A stretch of 64,000 nucleotides of DNA from Thunnus maccoyii (GCF_910596095.1 NC_056544.1:13997155-14061154); one strand, 5' to 3'. Positions 23,901-36,000 are shown, counted from the first letter of the stretch. Notes: a model not told the origin generated them from the sequence alone. A program made the numbers and translations.

Positions 23901-25376
23901 CCTGTTGGTCCAGGAGTCACTGTTTGAGCTAAACATTAAAAGAGAAAGAGACATGTGATGTAATATGAATTTGAGAAAACAGCATTTAAGGTGATCCCAC
24001 AGACTGTAAAAAAATAATGGATGCAGCCACCATGATGTCACCCATTGGTTTGTGGACTCTCGTTTTGAAACCTTGAGTTTGCATTTTGACTGTCACCATC
24101 TTGGATTTTTGGAGCCAGAAGTGACTGTATTTGGATGAGAGGGTGGAGCTGCCTCTAACACTAGCTGCTAGTTTGGTTAGCACGGTACACTTACAGTCTT
24201 TGGTTAACTGTGATAATACTAATTCTAATGCTAATTTCGACGAGCGAAAAACAGGCTTAAAACCATTAAAACAAAAAGATACTGGAAAAAAACTGAACAT
24301 CCAACTCCTTAGAGGGTCTTGTAGTACAATCAAACACTGAACAAGGCAACCAAAATTTTATAATTAAATTAATAGCTACAGCTATGCCTATACTCTGTGA
24401 ATCTAGGGTTATGCCATGGTCACGTTACCTAACCAAAGTTGTTGCCATCGTAGGGGTTTCCCCGTGACGACATCCAACTGTCACTCAAGGCGGCCTCACC
24501 CTTAATTATGCATAACTTTAAGCCTTAATAAAATGTAAACACGTGAGTAATATAAAAATTCACCCAGCCTACAGTTGTCATGAACAGGGAAATTAGCTAT
24601 AGATACGAAAACCGTTTTTTTTACCAGGCTGTAAACATGTTCAATATCTGATATTGTGAACATGTAATTGTCTAGAGGAGCTTCTGTATTTTTGACGGTA
24701 TTAAAAATCACACCTTTGTGATTTCTAAATACCCTGGTATACTGTAATACCTTGATACTGCCTAAGCCTAATTCTGAGCCAACATGAAAGTCTGTTTACC
24801 AAGGACTGTAATTACTAATGATTAACAAACCTAGTCTGTGATTTAGCTAGAAATAAAATCTAAGCTACTAAGCTACTTAAGCACCTAAGGACTATTAACC
24901 TGGTCCAATAGGGGTTTTTGTTTTTATTGACAGGGGCACTACACTTGTGAAATTTCAATATTTACCATTATTTTTTGGAATAATCCAATCAAGTTATATT
25001 GTCATTTAATTTTAGGAAATGTATCTTAGTATTTGAAGTATTTGATAATCAGTTTGATTTTTACAATAAGGTCAACTAGCAATAAAATAAAACTAGTCAA
25101 ATAATTGCTGTCATCAAACTTCAACAGTTTGTGTTTTTTCTATCTGACCTATACCTACTATAATTGAAAATGTAACTGAAACATTTCTATCTTAAATTGG
25201 AATATCAATTAAAACCATTTTGTTTTTGTATTATGAGATAATTATGGAAAAAACATGCCATTCCATGACTCACCTTTATTAAACTGTTCAATATTAAATG
25301 CGATAATGTTTCACTCACCATCATATGGAGGCAGCAAACCCAACAGGAGAACGACGTACAGTGTAAAGCAATCCAT
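20924..25376 (-). CDS. secreted somatomedin-B-like, Ser/Thr mucin-stalk protein (unnamed)
   Basis: Seven exons on the minus strand (25376-25319, 23928-23902, 22872-22846, 22529-22398, 22284-21688, 21206-21118 and 20998-20924) join with consistent phases and GT-AG introns to give 334 residues. Residues 1-19 are a signal peptide (core LYVVLLLGLL). Exons 2 and 3 are near-identical 27-nt exons coding AQTVTPGPT and AQTATPGPT. Residues 38-81 form a somatomedin-B-like knot with ten cysteines (GCFCDQICITLKDCCPDY). Residues 81-280 are almost all Ser, Thr, Ala and Pro with repeats such as SSASTPVDVSTTSS, a mucin stalk. Residues 281-334 form a compact module (TVHLKASVL, DEILKALSS, NCEGCTLTIRHNK). No membrane anchor is seen, so it should be secreted. 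I do not recognise a named orthologue. Confidence 0.82.
21688..22284 (-). CDS. Ser/Thr-rich stalk exon
   Basis: This 597-nt exon, phase 1 at both ends, encodes about 199 residues that are mostly Ser and Thr, with imperfect repeats built on TTSSSTTSA and STPVDVSTTS. It is expected to be densely O-glycosylated. The plus-strand frames across it are shadows of the repeat. Confidence 0.85.
22398..22529 (-). CDS. SMB-like exon of the mucin-stalk gene
   Basis: This single symmetric exon (phase 1 at both ends) carries the whole Cys-rich domain, which suits exon shuffling. Cys spacing is C-x6-CC-x6-C-x4-C-x-C-x3-C-x5-CC-x6-C. Classical somatomedin B has eight cysteines; here there are ten, as in the CC-containing subgroup. 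In that family the domain binds partner proteins. Confidence 0.8.
22943..23145. mobile_element. short MITE, copy 1
   Basis: The ends are inverted (ccacagactgtaaa and tttacagtctatgg). The body contains the ccatcttggatttttg words found in many fish repeats. It lies in an intron of the SMB-mucin gene, beside exon 3. Confidence 0.6.
23528..24778. mobile_element. hAT-like transposon containing exon 2 of the SMB-mucin gene
   Basis: The element runs from 23536 to 24770. Its ends are inverted: taggcttgggcggtat at the left, and the complement taggcttaggcagtat at the right. It is flanked by a perfect 8-bp direct repeat attctgag (23528-23535 and 24771-24778), the target-site length of the hAT superfamily. 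No transposase frame is visible, so it is non-autonomous. Its interior (about 23850-24240) is a second copy of the segment at about 22795-23185, including the 27-nt exon and an adjacent MITE. Confidence 0.82.
23997..24205. mobile_element. short MITE, copy 2, inside the hAT-like element
   Basis: This is the same element as the copy at 22943-23145, in the same orientation and beside exon 2. The flanks are also alike, so it arrived as part of a larger duplicated segment and not by its own insertion. Confidence 0.6.
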
Positions 25377-25415
25377 TACTGCGTGGCTGCTGAGTGTTGT
25401 AAAGGCTTATTTATA
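25374..25415 (-). promoter_or_regulatory. TATA box close to the SMB-mucin start codon
   Basis: TATAAATA on the minus strand (25415-25408) lies only 32-39 nt before the ATG at 25376. With normal TATA spacing, transcription would start near 25384, leaving a leader of roughly ten bases. This supports an independent promoter and separates the gene from the zonadhesin-like gene upstream. Confidence 0.5.
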
Positions 25416-27307
25416 CATGCAGATCAGCACTGCAGACATTCACAAACACACACATACACACACATCCAGCAGTACACTGACAGGAGTGATACTGTTGTCT
25501 GCCAGAAAAAACAACTACGTTATCTCCACAGAATATCATGTTACACAAGTTCCTTAAATATTTTTTTTCTTCCTGTTATGACTTCCTCGAGTACAGATAG
25601 ATAATGGTTATGCCTTCAGACTTTAGGTATGTAAGGAATGCTGTTGTAGCTACACTTGACGCAGAAAAGACCAGACAAATGGTGGCACAAATTTAACCAG
25701 TGCATATTTATTATAACAGTGAAGATTCATCAGAAAGGTTACCAATGTACAGTACTGACTGTCAGATACACATAATGACCAAGTGCAAGCAATATTTTGA
25801 GTGAACATTTATTGCACAGTAAATTTCTTTCCAACAATATCAGACGGTGATAAATAATTAATTTGTTGTCATGCATGTCCATGCATTTCTCATTATTAAA
25901 CACAGTGTATGTTTTTTTTGTTTTTTTTACAATGAGGCCATTACTGTATAAGATAGAGTCATGCACAGTTGTAAGAACAACACTTTTGAATAAATAGTAT
26001 GGATCACAATGGCAACAGTAAAGTCTGATATATTTTCACAGATTACAAAGATTTCGTGATAAAAGATTTCATCGAGATAAGTAACATTTTAGACTAGTAA
26101 GTTTTCAAAAGCATCGTGGATGTAAGATTCTTGTGTCACAATCTAGCTATGTGTCCCTAGCTGCAATTCTCCACCAGTCCTCCAGAGGCCCTCAGACTTT
26201 TTTCCCTGTTTGTTTTGACTGGACTGTGTGGGCAAAGGCTTGTTTGAGTTGGACTTTTAAAGGAGTCTATGTGGCATGACAATTATTTAAGTTGCTTATA
26301 TTAGTTAGTCTGTCTTTGTTTTCACTCTGGTCTGAACTCATACAGCAGGTACGCAGTCTCACTGACACAGGATTGTGTTTTCTGGGTTTTTGGTTTGCTA
26401 CAGATACAGAGAGGTTGCAGGTTATAGTGTTACATAGTGTGCTTAAGTTTATCTTAATGTATATTCTTAGACAGTTTTGTGTATGTTGGTTTATTATTAA
26501 GAGGGTTGTGTTTTCTGGGTTTTTGGGTTTTCTGTTCTGTGTTTTTTCCTTTTCTGTTCATGTATTGACTCTCCCTCCTTTGCCTCTCTACACACCCACC
26601 CTGCATCAGCCTCGTTAGCCCTGCTCGGTTCCCAGTGTTTTCCCTAGCCATTCAGCTCCTTTCCTGTCCTCCTGTTTCTTCACCTCATTCCCCTCATCTG
26701 AGCTTCTCCGCCCATCTCCCCACCTGCACCTCATCTCCTCATTAGTTCACTTAGTATTTTATTCCCATGTTTCAGTTCAGTCTTGTTGGATCATTTGTTC
26801 TGTTCTGTTTTGCCTGCTCACACCTCTGTATCCTGTTCCTGTGTCTCGAATAAAGATTTATTCTTCAAGTTCCTGTTCCCTGCAGTCTCCTGCGTTTGGG
26901 TCCACCTGCTCTGCTCCACTTAACATCTTGAAACAGTGCAAAATCCCAGAATAATATAGTGCAGTAGGGAAGCCTTACTTTTTTACTATGATATACTTTG
27001 TGTATAACAGTAATAAGTTGTGATTATCCTATATTCATTGTCCTGAAAAGCTGGAGGTAAAGGAAACTGCTCATTGCCACTAGCCATATTATGCCATTTG
27101 ACAGCTCAGATTTGGGAAAGGGTGTGATGTTTAAGGAAAAAAACAACAAAAAAAACAAACAAAATTATCAACATTAATTTTGCTAAATTTAAAAGTGGCA
27201 GATATTGTTGAGTTTTCTTGTAAACAGTCAAAGTTATGTATCTACTTGTGGTCAAAATCTCCACAGGGTATTAAGTGCCATGTCTCATCTTTGCATCCAT
27301 CTGATAT
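25416..27307. other. region between the SMB-mucin and zonadhesin-like genes
   Basis: This is the 3' side of the zonadhesin-like gene and upstream DNA of the SMB-mucin gene. A short CA run lies near 25445-25465. About 25697-25920 has a diverged match at 12470-12660. The segment 26280-26925 looks like an inserted repeat and is listed separately. Confidence 0.5.
26275..26925 (+). repeat. interspersed repeat with AATAAA and a pyrimidine-rich body
   Basis: It is CT-rich, with a polyadenylation signal (gaataaagatttattc at about 26848) and the ending ctgcgtttgggtccacctgc seen at the 3' ends of teleost retroelements or LTRs. The class is uncertain and the boundaries are approximate. No coding frame remains. 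Confidence 0.4.
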
Positions 27308-30056
27308 TCACACTCTCCAGCTCTCTCCGAACTCTTGAACAGTCCTGGCCATGGTACCATCCGGCTTCATCCAGTCGTTCCTCTGTCTACCATCAAAGTT
27401 CCCGCACAGACCCCCCACCTTTCTTCTATATATGCGTGGGAGAATGATTTCTGCAGGAACAACATCAACAATGCGGTACAATGTCACTTCAGTCACTTTT
27501 TCATTTCTCTCCCAGTGAAAATGACTCATTCATTGACAGTTGAATGACAAAGTGTGAATTAAGGATTTGTATGAATCCCATGTGTTCTGGGACTCTATGA
27601 TATCTATGAATGCTTGAAAACATCTATATAATCCCCAACAAACTAATGAAACAAAAACCCATTTTGATACATCTTTTTTTTGTCTCTATATAGTAGTTTT
27701 TATTGGTAGTGGTGGAGTCTGACATTCCTGTGCTGGATTCAGATTGTCTACAGTATGTAAGCACAATTCAGTGCAATTTTATCTCATTGATAAAAGCCTC
27801 ACATTTTAATGTTCACTCTGGCATACTGTGTCAGAGCTGTATTAAGTTATTGCTAATAACAGAACATCTGAAATCTAAAGGAATACAACTTTAATGAGGT
27901 GAAGATTAGTTACCTGCTCTACTGTGTCCATCAAACTCCACTGAGAAGCCAAAGTCGGTCTTTAGGTAGATGCGAGAGGAACGCTTTCGGATCTTTAGGC
28001 CGGCAGTTGGTGAAACAGGAGTTTTAGTTCTCCTTCCGTCCAGCTGAAGGGAGACAGAAGGGGAGGATGTATGATTGATCTGTGTTTAGTGCTAATTAGC
28101 AAATGTTAGGACGCTAACAAGCTAAACTATGATAGTGAACAATAAGGGTGGGGAGGTGAACAAGAAAAAACGGAAAACATTTCTGGGTTTTATTAAATCA
28201 ACTACAATTTAGAATATCAGAAACACTAAAGAACACTATGAAGGGTAACTTTTCACATAAATTAACTAAGTAAACAAAAATAAATAAATAAATAAACACT
28301 TCTCTTAAGACCAGGGGATGTTAGCATTTAGCTCAAAGCTCTGCTAGGCGTAAGTTCAACCCTAGAGAGCCATTAGTGTGGCTGTCGCCTCTTGTTGAAC
28401 TATATTTAAAATTCTCAGGTATTGTTGAAAGATGACTTTCTAGTGTTAATGTTGAAAATATTTTGTATTTTCACTTTCCTAAAAGTAACTGACCTATGAT
28501 ATGTGTTTTTTATGCAGAGCATTTTAGATTTGGGCTCCTGGAAAAAATGTAAGCTCTATCAATTTAAAAGAAATTTAGGGTTGCTGCTTAAATATGCTCA
28601 AGCTTGAATACAATTGTTCTTTGTATACCAGTTACAATATACTGTATGCAGGCCTTAGAATTCAGAGTTCAGACTGCTTTTCAGATGATAATTACATAAT
28701 AAAGTCTGGCTCTTGGATAAATATAAAATATATATAATATTGCAGTTTTTACATACTCCCTCTCTATCTCCCTTTCTCTCTATTTCATTTCTACTCAAAC
28801 ACACAAACATGTGTTAAGTGCCAATAGGGAAATAACATGAAAGAGCATAATTTAACATATAGCACATGATATGCCTCACTTTTGACACTTCACAGAAATG
28901 TTGCGCATAAGTGCTCTCACAAATCTTTGTGGGTGGGCGGAAATATGATGATATCCCATGAACAAAATACAGTATTTTGCATGCTAAAAATGCTCCTTAG
29001 GAAATTGAGTTTTTAAAAATGCCCTTGATACTTACGACCAGCCTCCGATTCTTTTTGAACTCCACAGTATGATTGTACACTCTGATCAAAAGCTCTTGTA
29101 ATCTGTGGTGCTCCTCATGCTCTTCGTCGTCATCATCATCATCTTTGTCATCATCGTCATCATCATGATCATGATCATCGTCATCATCGTCGTCATCATC
29201 GTCATCATCATCCCTGACACTGCGACTGTTGTCTTCTTCACTGCTGTCGTCATCATCTTCATCATCTACGATCTGTGTATTGATGCCCTGTACGTAGACA
29301 TCTGGAAAGTTATTTGGCAAGTTGTTGGTCCGCACCAGCACATATGAGTGCTCACCGTCAAAATCATGCTTCATGTTATCAAAGGTTCTGTACTCAGGGT
29401 CTCCTTTGATAGTACACTCATCAAAGCCTGTAGAGCAACAAGAGTGGAACATTTCAGAGATTGGTGAATAAAATGTAACATAGTTAAGACACATCACAGA
29501 GTTAAATGTAGTGATTTAAAGCACCTGTAGACTGGCAGTAATAATGGCCTTCCTCATTTTGAAGGCAGACAGCATTTCCATGACACTCTTCCTCGTCATC
29601 ACAGTCAATCCTCCCCATGCCATTGTGTTTCTCACATTCACATTTCTGAGTGCAGTGGTTGGTGTACCACTCTTCATTGAACTAAAAAAAGAGAGAGAGT
29701 CATCATACTGCTTGGACCTCCATGTCCACATGCACCACTTTTGGGCAATAATCCTTGAGCTTTCAGAAAGTAGTCCTAAATGTTTGGAAATCAAGGCTGT
29801 ATATGACTTATGCTATTGATGAAGAGTCATTCTGAACCGTCACTTACATGATATTTGCGGCCATCTCTGTCCACACATCCACACTGTTGGATAGGCACAC
29901 AAACCCTCTCTTTCAGCACATAGCCATCATCACATGCACATCCTGGCACACAAGCCTCATTGTCACTGCAGTGTGGAGGGCCATGCAGATGTGTACAGGT
30001 TGGACTGCAGGCAGGGATACATGTGGTGTAATGACTGTTCTCTGGGCAAGAGGGCG
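27308..30056 (-). CDS. zanl: zonadhesin-like exons 25-29: TIL and terminal VWD with acidic insert
   Basis: Exons are 30056-29848, 29681-29525, 29427-29036, 28043-27914 and 27450-27308. The first is a TIL domain ([26 protein letters not shown]). The second is Cys-rich ([27 protein letters not shown]). VWD3 starts [13 protein letters not shown], contains an acidic insert at residues about 2560-2613 (13 consecutive Asp within it), and resumes with [12 protein letters not shown]. The closing motif reads GGLCGNFDG, missing the first Cys of CGLCG. TGA follows GESWRV at 27308-27310. Confidence 0.9.
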
Positions 30057-33000
30057 CTGGAGAGACAGAGATACAGAGTAAATGCATATTTACAGATGAA
30101 CATGCAATGACAAATAAAAAGGTGTGTAAAATCTATTCCAATACTTTATGTAGATTTATTAGCTATTGTTCATACATTGTTCACTCTAGTGCCACTGGCT
30201 TCTAGTAAGCTTGTTAGATGTTAAGTATACATTATGATTAGGACTGGGTGATACGGCCAAAAATGTTATCACAATAAAAAATGTCTTATCAGTCGATAAC
30301 GATAATTATCAACATAAATGTCAAATCATTGTTTATTTCAATTTTAAAGGCTGATTTTTACCTCGGAGTGAAAGTTGAGGAAACCAGATGGTTAATTGTG
30401 GTTTTAAACTATTGTTGGTCAGAACATGACAAACACTTGCCAAACAGCAGCACATTTCACAAATCTGAGGTAGAACATTCAAAACAATTATAATGATAAA
30501 ATCTTTTTTCAACATCAAATTATGCATGAGTAAAATTAAGTAAAATCCTTTTTCAGTCCTTTTCCCCTCAACAAAATAAATATCTTACTAAAAAAATTAA
30601 GTGCTGCAGTGTGATACAGCACACATGTAAGATGGCTCAGGCTGCAAAGTTAGTCACATGTCCAGTAACACACGATAACGTAAACATTTAAATTCCAACT
30701 AAATTATACAAATGAAAACAACCACAATACATAACCTACAGAAATCACCTCTGCCCAGATGAATTTGTGACCTGAAGTGCTAATGTGTTGTGGTAAGCAT
30801 ATTATCTCATTTCCAGCTGCTGGCATTTCTTTGTTACTGAAACGGAAGAAATGCCAGCAGCTAGTGTTTTTGCTGCTCTCAACCCAGTTAATTTTGCTAT
30901 ATTCGTCATTACTGTAGCTAATTACCTGCTGTACATTTAAACTTACACTAGTTCTGCTCAAGCACTCATAGCTCTCCCCTCCTTTTAGCAACTTTCTCGC
31001 TAATCCCACAGTTGTTTACACACTATTCAGATCTGCTAGTTACTTTAGCTAAGCAGCTGGCGACGGCATCTCTCTCTCTCTCCCTCTCACTCTCCTGCTT
31101 GGTGCGTCTTATATTTAGCTATTCCTCTGCCTCCTTTAGTGATAATGGAACATGTAATAAATGCAATTTATTTGTAGTGATGGAGGTGAGGCTCAGTAAA
31201 TTAGAAGCATAGCCCTGCACCATGGGAACCCAATCAATAGCTGTTGTAGTTAGATAGCCCCCAGTAACCAGTGTGAGCCGACCCAGCCTCTCAGTTTAAT
31301 TATATTGAACATTTATCGAACATTTTTATCTATTGAAGAAAATTATATGATCATTATTATTATTGTTTTTTTGCACAGCCTTAATTATGGGAAAATTAAT
31401 CCATTTTGAAATAGGGAAATGTAAACTTACTTGGTACAGCTGTAGTTGGTGGCTGTGGTCTAGCTGTAGTTGTAGGGTGAGGTCTGTTTGTTGGTGGATG
31501 TGGTTTAATAGTTGTTGTAGGTTGAGGTCTAGCTGTTGTTTGTGGTTGTGGCTGAGTCTCAGTTGGGGGTTGTGGTCTAGCTGTTGTTTGTGGCTGTGGT
31601 TGAGTTTCAGTTGGAGGCTGTGGTCTAACTGTGGTTGGTGGTTGTGGTCTAACTGTTGTTTGTGGCTGTGGCTGAGTTTCAGTTGGTGGTTGTGGTCTAA
31701 CTGTTGTTTGTGGGGATGGTTCAGTTTCAGTTGGAGGTTGTGGTCTAACTGTTGTTTGTGGGGATGGTTCAGTTTCAGTTGGAGGTTGTGGTCTAACTGT
31801 GGTTGGTGGTTGTGGTTGAATTTCAGTCGGAGGTTGTGGTCTAACTGTAGTTTGTGGCAGTGGTTCAGTTTCAGTTGGAGGCTGTGGTCTAACTGTGGTT
31901 GGTGGTTGTGGTCTAACTGTTGTTTGTGGCTGTGGCTGAGTTGCAGTAGGTGGTTGTGGTCTAACTGTTGTTTGTGGCTGTGGCTGAGTTTCAGTTGGTG
32001 GTTGTGGTCTAACTGTTGTTTGTGGGGGTGGTTCAGTTTCAGTTGGAGGTTGTGGTCTAACTGTTGTTTGTGGCTGTGGTTTAGTTTCAGTTGGAGGTTG
32101 TGGTCTAACTGTTGTTTGTGGGGATGGTTCAGTTTCAGTTGGAGGTTGTGGTCTAACTGTTGTTTGTGGCTGTGGTTCAGTTTCAGTTGGAGGTTGTGGT
32201 CTAACTGTTGTTTGTGGAGATGGTTCAGTTTCAGTTGGAGGTTGTGGTCTAACTGTTGTTTGTGGCTGTGGTTGAATTTCAGTTGGAGGCTGTGGTCTAA
32301 CTGTGGTTGGTGGTTGTGGTCTAACTGTTGTTTGTGGCTGTGGCTGAGTTGCAGTTGGTGGTTGTGGTCTAACTGTTGTTTGTGGCTGTGGTTGAGTTTC
32401 AGTTGGAGGTTGTGGTCTAACTGTTGTTTGTGGCTGTGGTTGAGTTTCAGTCGGGGGTTGTGGTCTAACTGTTGTTTGTGGAGATGGTTCAGTTTCAGTT
32501 GGAGGTTGTGGTCTAACTGTTGTTTGTGGCTGTGGTTGAATTTCAGTTGGAGGTTGTGGTCTAACTGTAGTTTGTGGCAGTGGTTCAGTTTCAGTTGGAG
32601 GCTGTGGTCTAACTGTGGTTGGTGGTTGTGGTCTAACTGTTGTTTGTGGCTGTGGCTGAGTTGCAGTTGGTGGTTGTGGTCTAGCTGTTGTTTGTGGCTG
32701 TGGTTGAGTTTCAGTTGGAGGCTGTGGTCTAACTGTGGTTGTTGTTTGTGGTCTAACTGTTGTTTGTGGCTGTGGCTGAGTTTCAGTTGTAGGTTGTGGT
32801 TTAACTGTTGTTTGTGGCAGTGGTTCAGTTTCAGTTGGAGGTTGTGGTCTAATTGTTGTTTGTGGCTCCAACTGTTCAGTTGGAGGTTGTGGTCTAACTG
32901 TTGTTTGTGGGGATGGTTCAGTTTCAGTTGGAGGTTGTGGTCTAAATGTTGTTTGTGGCTGTGGTTCAGTTTCAGTTGGAGGTTGTGGTCTAACTGTTGT

Positions 33001-36000
33001 TTGTGGCAGTGGATCAGTTTCAGTTGGAGGTTGTGGTCTAACTGTTGTTTGTGGGGATGGTTCAGTTTCAGTTGGAGGTTGTGGACTAACTGTTGTTTGT
33101 GGCTGTGGTTCAGTTTCAGTCGGAGGTTGTGGTCTAACTGTTGTTTGTGGCAGTGGTTCAGTTTCAGTTGGAGGTTGTGGTCTAACTGTTGTTTGTGGGG
33201 ATGGTTCAGTTTCAGTTGGTGGTTGTGGTCTAACTGTTGTTTGTGGGGATGGTTCAGTCTCAGTTGGAGGTTGTGGTCTAACTGTTGTTTGTGGGGATGG
33301 TTCAGTTTCAGTTGGAGGTTGTGGTCTAACTGTTGTTTGTGGGGATGGTTCAGTTTCAGTAGGAGGTTGTGGTCTAACTGTTGTTTGTGGCAGTGGTTGA
33401 GTTTCAGTTGGAGGTTGTGGTCTAACTGTTGTTTGTGGCTGTGGTTGAATTTCAGTTGGAGGTTGTGGTCTAACTGTTGTTTGTGGCTGTGGCTGAGTTT
33501 CAGTTGGAGGCTGTGGTCTAACTGTGGTTGATGGTTGTGGTTCAGTTTCAGTTGGAGGTTGTGGTCTAATTGTTGTTTGTGGCAGTGGTTCAGTTTCAGT
33601 AGGAGGTTGTGGTCTAACTGTTGTTTGTGGGGATGGTTCAGTTTCAGTTGGAGGCTGTGGTCTAACTGTTGTTTGTGGCTGTGGTTGAGTTTCAGTTGGA
33701 GGCTGTGGTCTAACTGTGGTTGGTGGTTGTGGTCTAACTGTTGTTTGTGGCTGTGGTTCAGTTTCAGTTGGAGGTTGTGGTCTAACTGTTGTTTGTGGGG
33801 ATGGTTCAGTTTCAGTTGGTGGTTGTGGTCTAACTGTGGTTGGTGGTCTAACTGTTGTTTGTGGGGGTGGTTCAGCTGTGGTTTGGGGTCCAGTAGTAGC
33901 TGTAGTTAGTGGTCTTGATGTTATTGGTTGCTGTGTGCTTGCTGCTGTTGGGACATCAGGTCTTGTCGGGGTTTGTGTATCACAGGCAGTTGCAGCTGCT
34001 GTTGTGGCAGTTGTTGTTGTAAATGTAGTTGTTGATGGTGGCTGTGGCTCTGGTGTAGTTGATGTCAGTGGTTGTGTAGAATTTGAACTGCTGGATGCAG
34101 GAGTATCAGGACCCTCTGTTGTAACTGGATTAGAGGTTATGGGAGCAAGGGTTGTTCGTTGAACAAGGTCTGCAACACAGTCAGATCAGTCACATCAGTT
34201 TTCAGTTACACTGGGTATGGACCAAATACAATGTCAGCAGAAAGATAGGATTACCTGCACAGTGCCCCTGATGAAGTGATACATCATCTATGGCCACATC
34301 AGACTGATAATTGGAACCTCTTCGCCCCTCAAAAATGATCTAAAATTAAGTGTACAGTTAACCATTATGCCTAATATACCTGTTATAGCATGTGGTTTTG
34401 TTAGTTCCTACTGAACACCTGCCTACTACAGAGTCAGGTGTCAGTCAGATCGACCTTTCAATAAGGATGTTCAAAAACAAAAACAAAGTTCGAACAAAGC
34501 CATGGTTGTGCAATATGTCACAACTTATTTTTTTGTCGCACCCATTCTATGAGAGATGTAAAAATAGATTGTTGCAGTTTTGTCATGCAAGTTTCTTACA
34601 TGAGACAGGTTAGGTGATGTATCCTTAATAGACATCTCACCTGAAAAGAGCCAGTTGTTGTCAAGTCCACTTGAGCCAGGTGCCACATATTTCCTTGATC
34701 ATTCCTCTTCCACCAAACAGCATCAGCCTTTCTGTCTTGGAGCAAGTATACATGGAGGCCCATTGTATCAGCTGAGCCGTACATATGGTACCAGAACTGC
34801 AGACACTGAGGACCAGAATCCAAACACTCAGAGCTGATGAGACGAGCTGTGTCTCCATGTGTCACAGTGTTGGCTTCGATGTAAAGATAGTAGCCATCTG
34901 GATAAGGACATAAGGGTTAGACCAGTTAGCACAGCCTATTATAAAGTTTTCTTTGATAATGTTATAATTTTTCATTTAGTTCTACATTCAAGGCTTGTCC
35001 TATTACAGATGAAATAGGTTGCATTGTAGTCAGTGATGGTAAAGGCTGCAGTATGTTAATAATACAAATGTCCTTTAAACACTCAAGGGCAAAAAATGAC
35101 TCAACTCATTGGAAGCAGCTCTACTGGCACTTCCTCAGAAGGCTAAAGGAAAAATAGCTTATCTTGACAACATGCAGTATAGGAATCACAGTATCAGGAA
35201 CTCTTAGTCAGACAGCAATAATTGGTCTACTATTCTGGCCCGACAAGGAAGAACTGCTTCAACAATGGGGTTTTCACTAGTTGACTGCGGTTGACGTCAA
35301 ACTGGCAAAGAAGGTGCAGTAAAATCCACCTTACAGTTTTACACCATAACAACACGGTATACAACCAACTTTACTTGGCGTGTGTCAGAAGGTTAATTAC
35401 CTCCTGTGGTGTGATCTGAAGAAGGCCCGGTCATCATAGTAGGAGTTGAGCCACGATGTCTTGTCCAGTCAAAAACATCAGTGAGCAATTGACTCCACTG
35501 ACAAAGATCTTGTTCAAAATTACAGTGAAGCTTGCATACTGGAAACAGAAGTCAGAAAGATAATTAGATCACAGACAGTTATTCTTGAAATCCCAAAAAC
35601 TGGACATGGAAAAAATAAATTATCTAAGTGCAGCTGTAGACTTCTCACTGTACCAGGGTGTGGTGGTGGTATGTTATCTGGAACTTCACTAACATTGTCC
35701 TCATCAATGAAGTTGGTTGTCGCTTCTGGAGGTATGGTTACAGTTGCTACAGGGAACTGAGCAGTAGTATTGACAACAGGAGGCTCTGGAGCTGCAGTGG
35801 TTGTGACAGGGACACTTGGAGGAGCTGTGGTGTTTCCATCAGGTTTAGGAGGAATTACACCAGTATCACCGATATCTAAACAAAGTCCAAGAAATATTGT
35901 TAATTGCTAGTCATAGTGGCAGTGATTTATTATAATCAATTATAAAACATTACTAAGCCACTCAGACATAAAAGTAAGCAACACATTTGAAAGGTTTAGT

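Noticed and set aside
29105..29347. Plus-strand hydrophobic frame (Ile/Val run)
   Set aside because: It is antisense of the GAT/GAC tract; a membrane-like frame is expected from ATC repeats.
31363..33531. 722-codon open frame on the plus strand with a Trp/Cys/Leu repeat ([10 protein letters not shown])
   Set aside because: It is the exact antisense of the Thr/Pro repeat exon. Openness follows from the 48-bp unit having no stop on that strand. The composition is not protein-like and the minus frame fits flanking splice sites.
31540..33880. Regular repeats resembling a CRISPR array
   Set aside because: There are no unique spacers; units are head-to-tail coding repeats in a eukaryotic gene.
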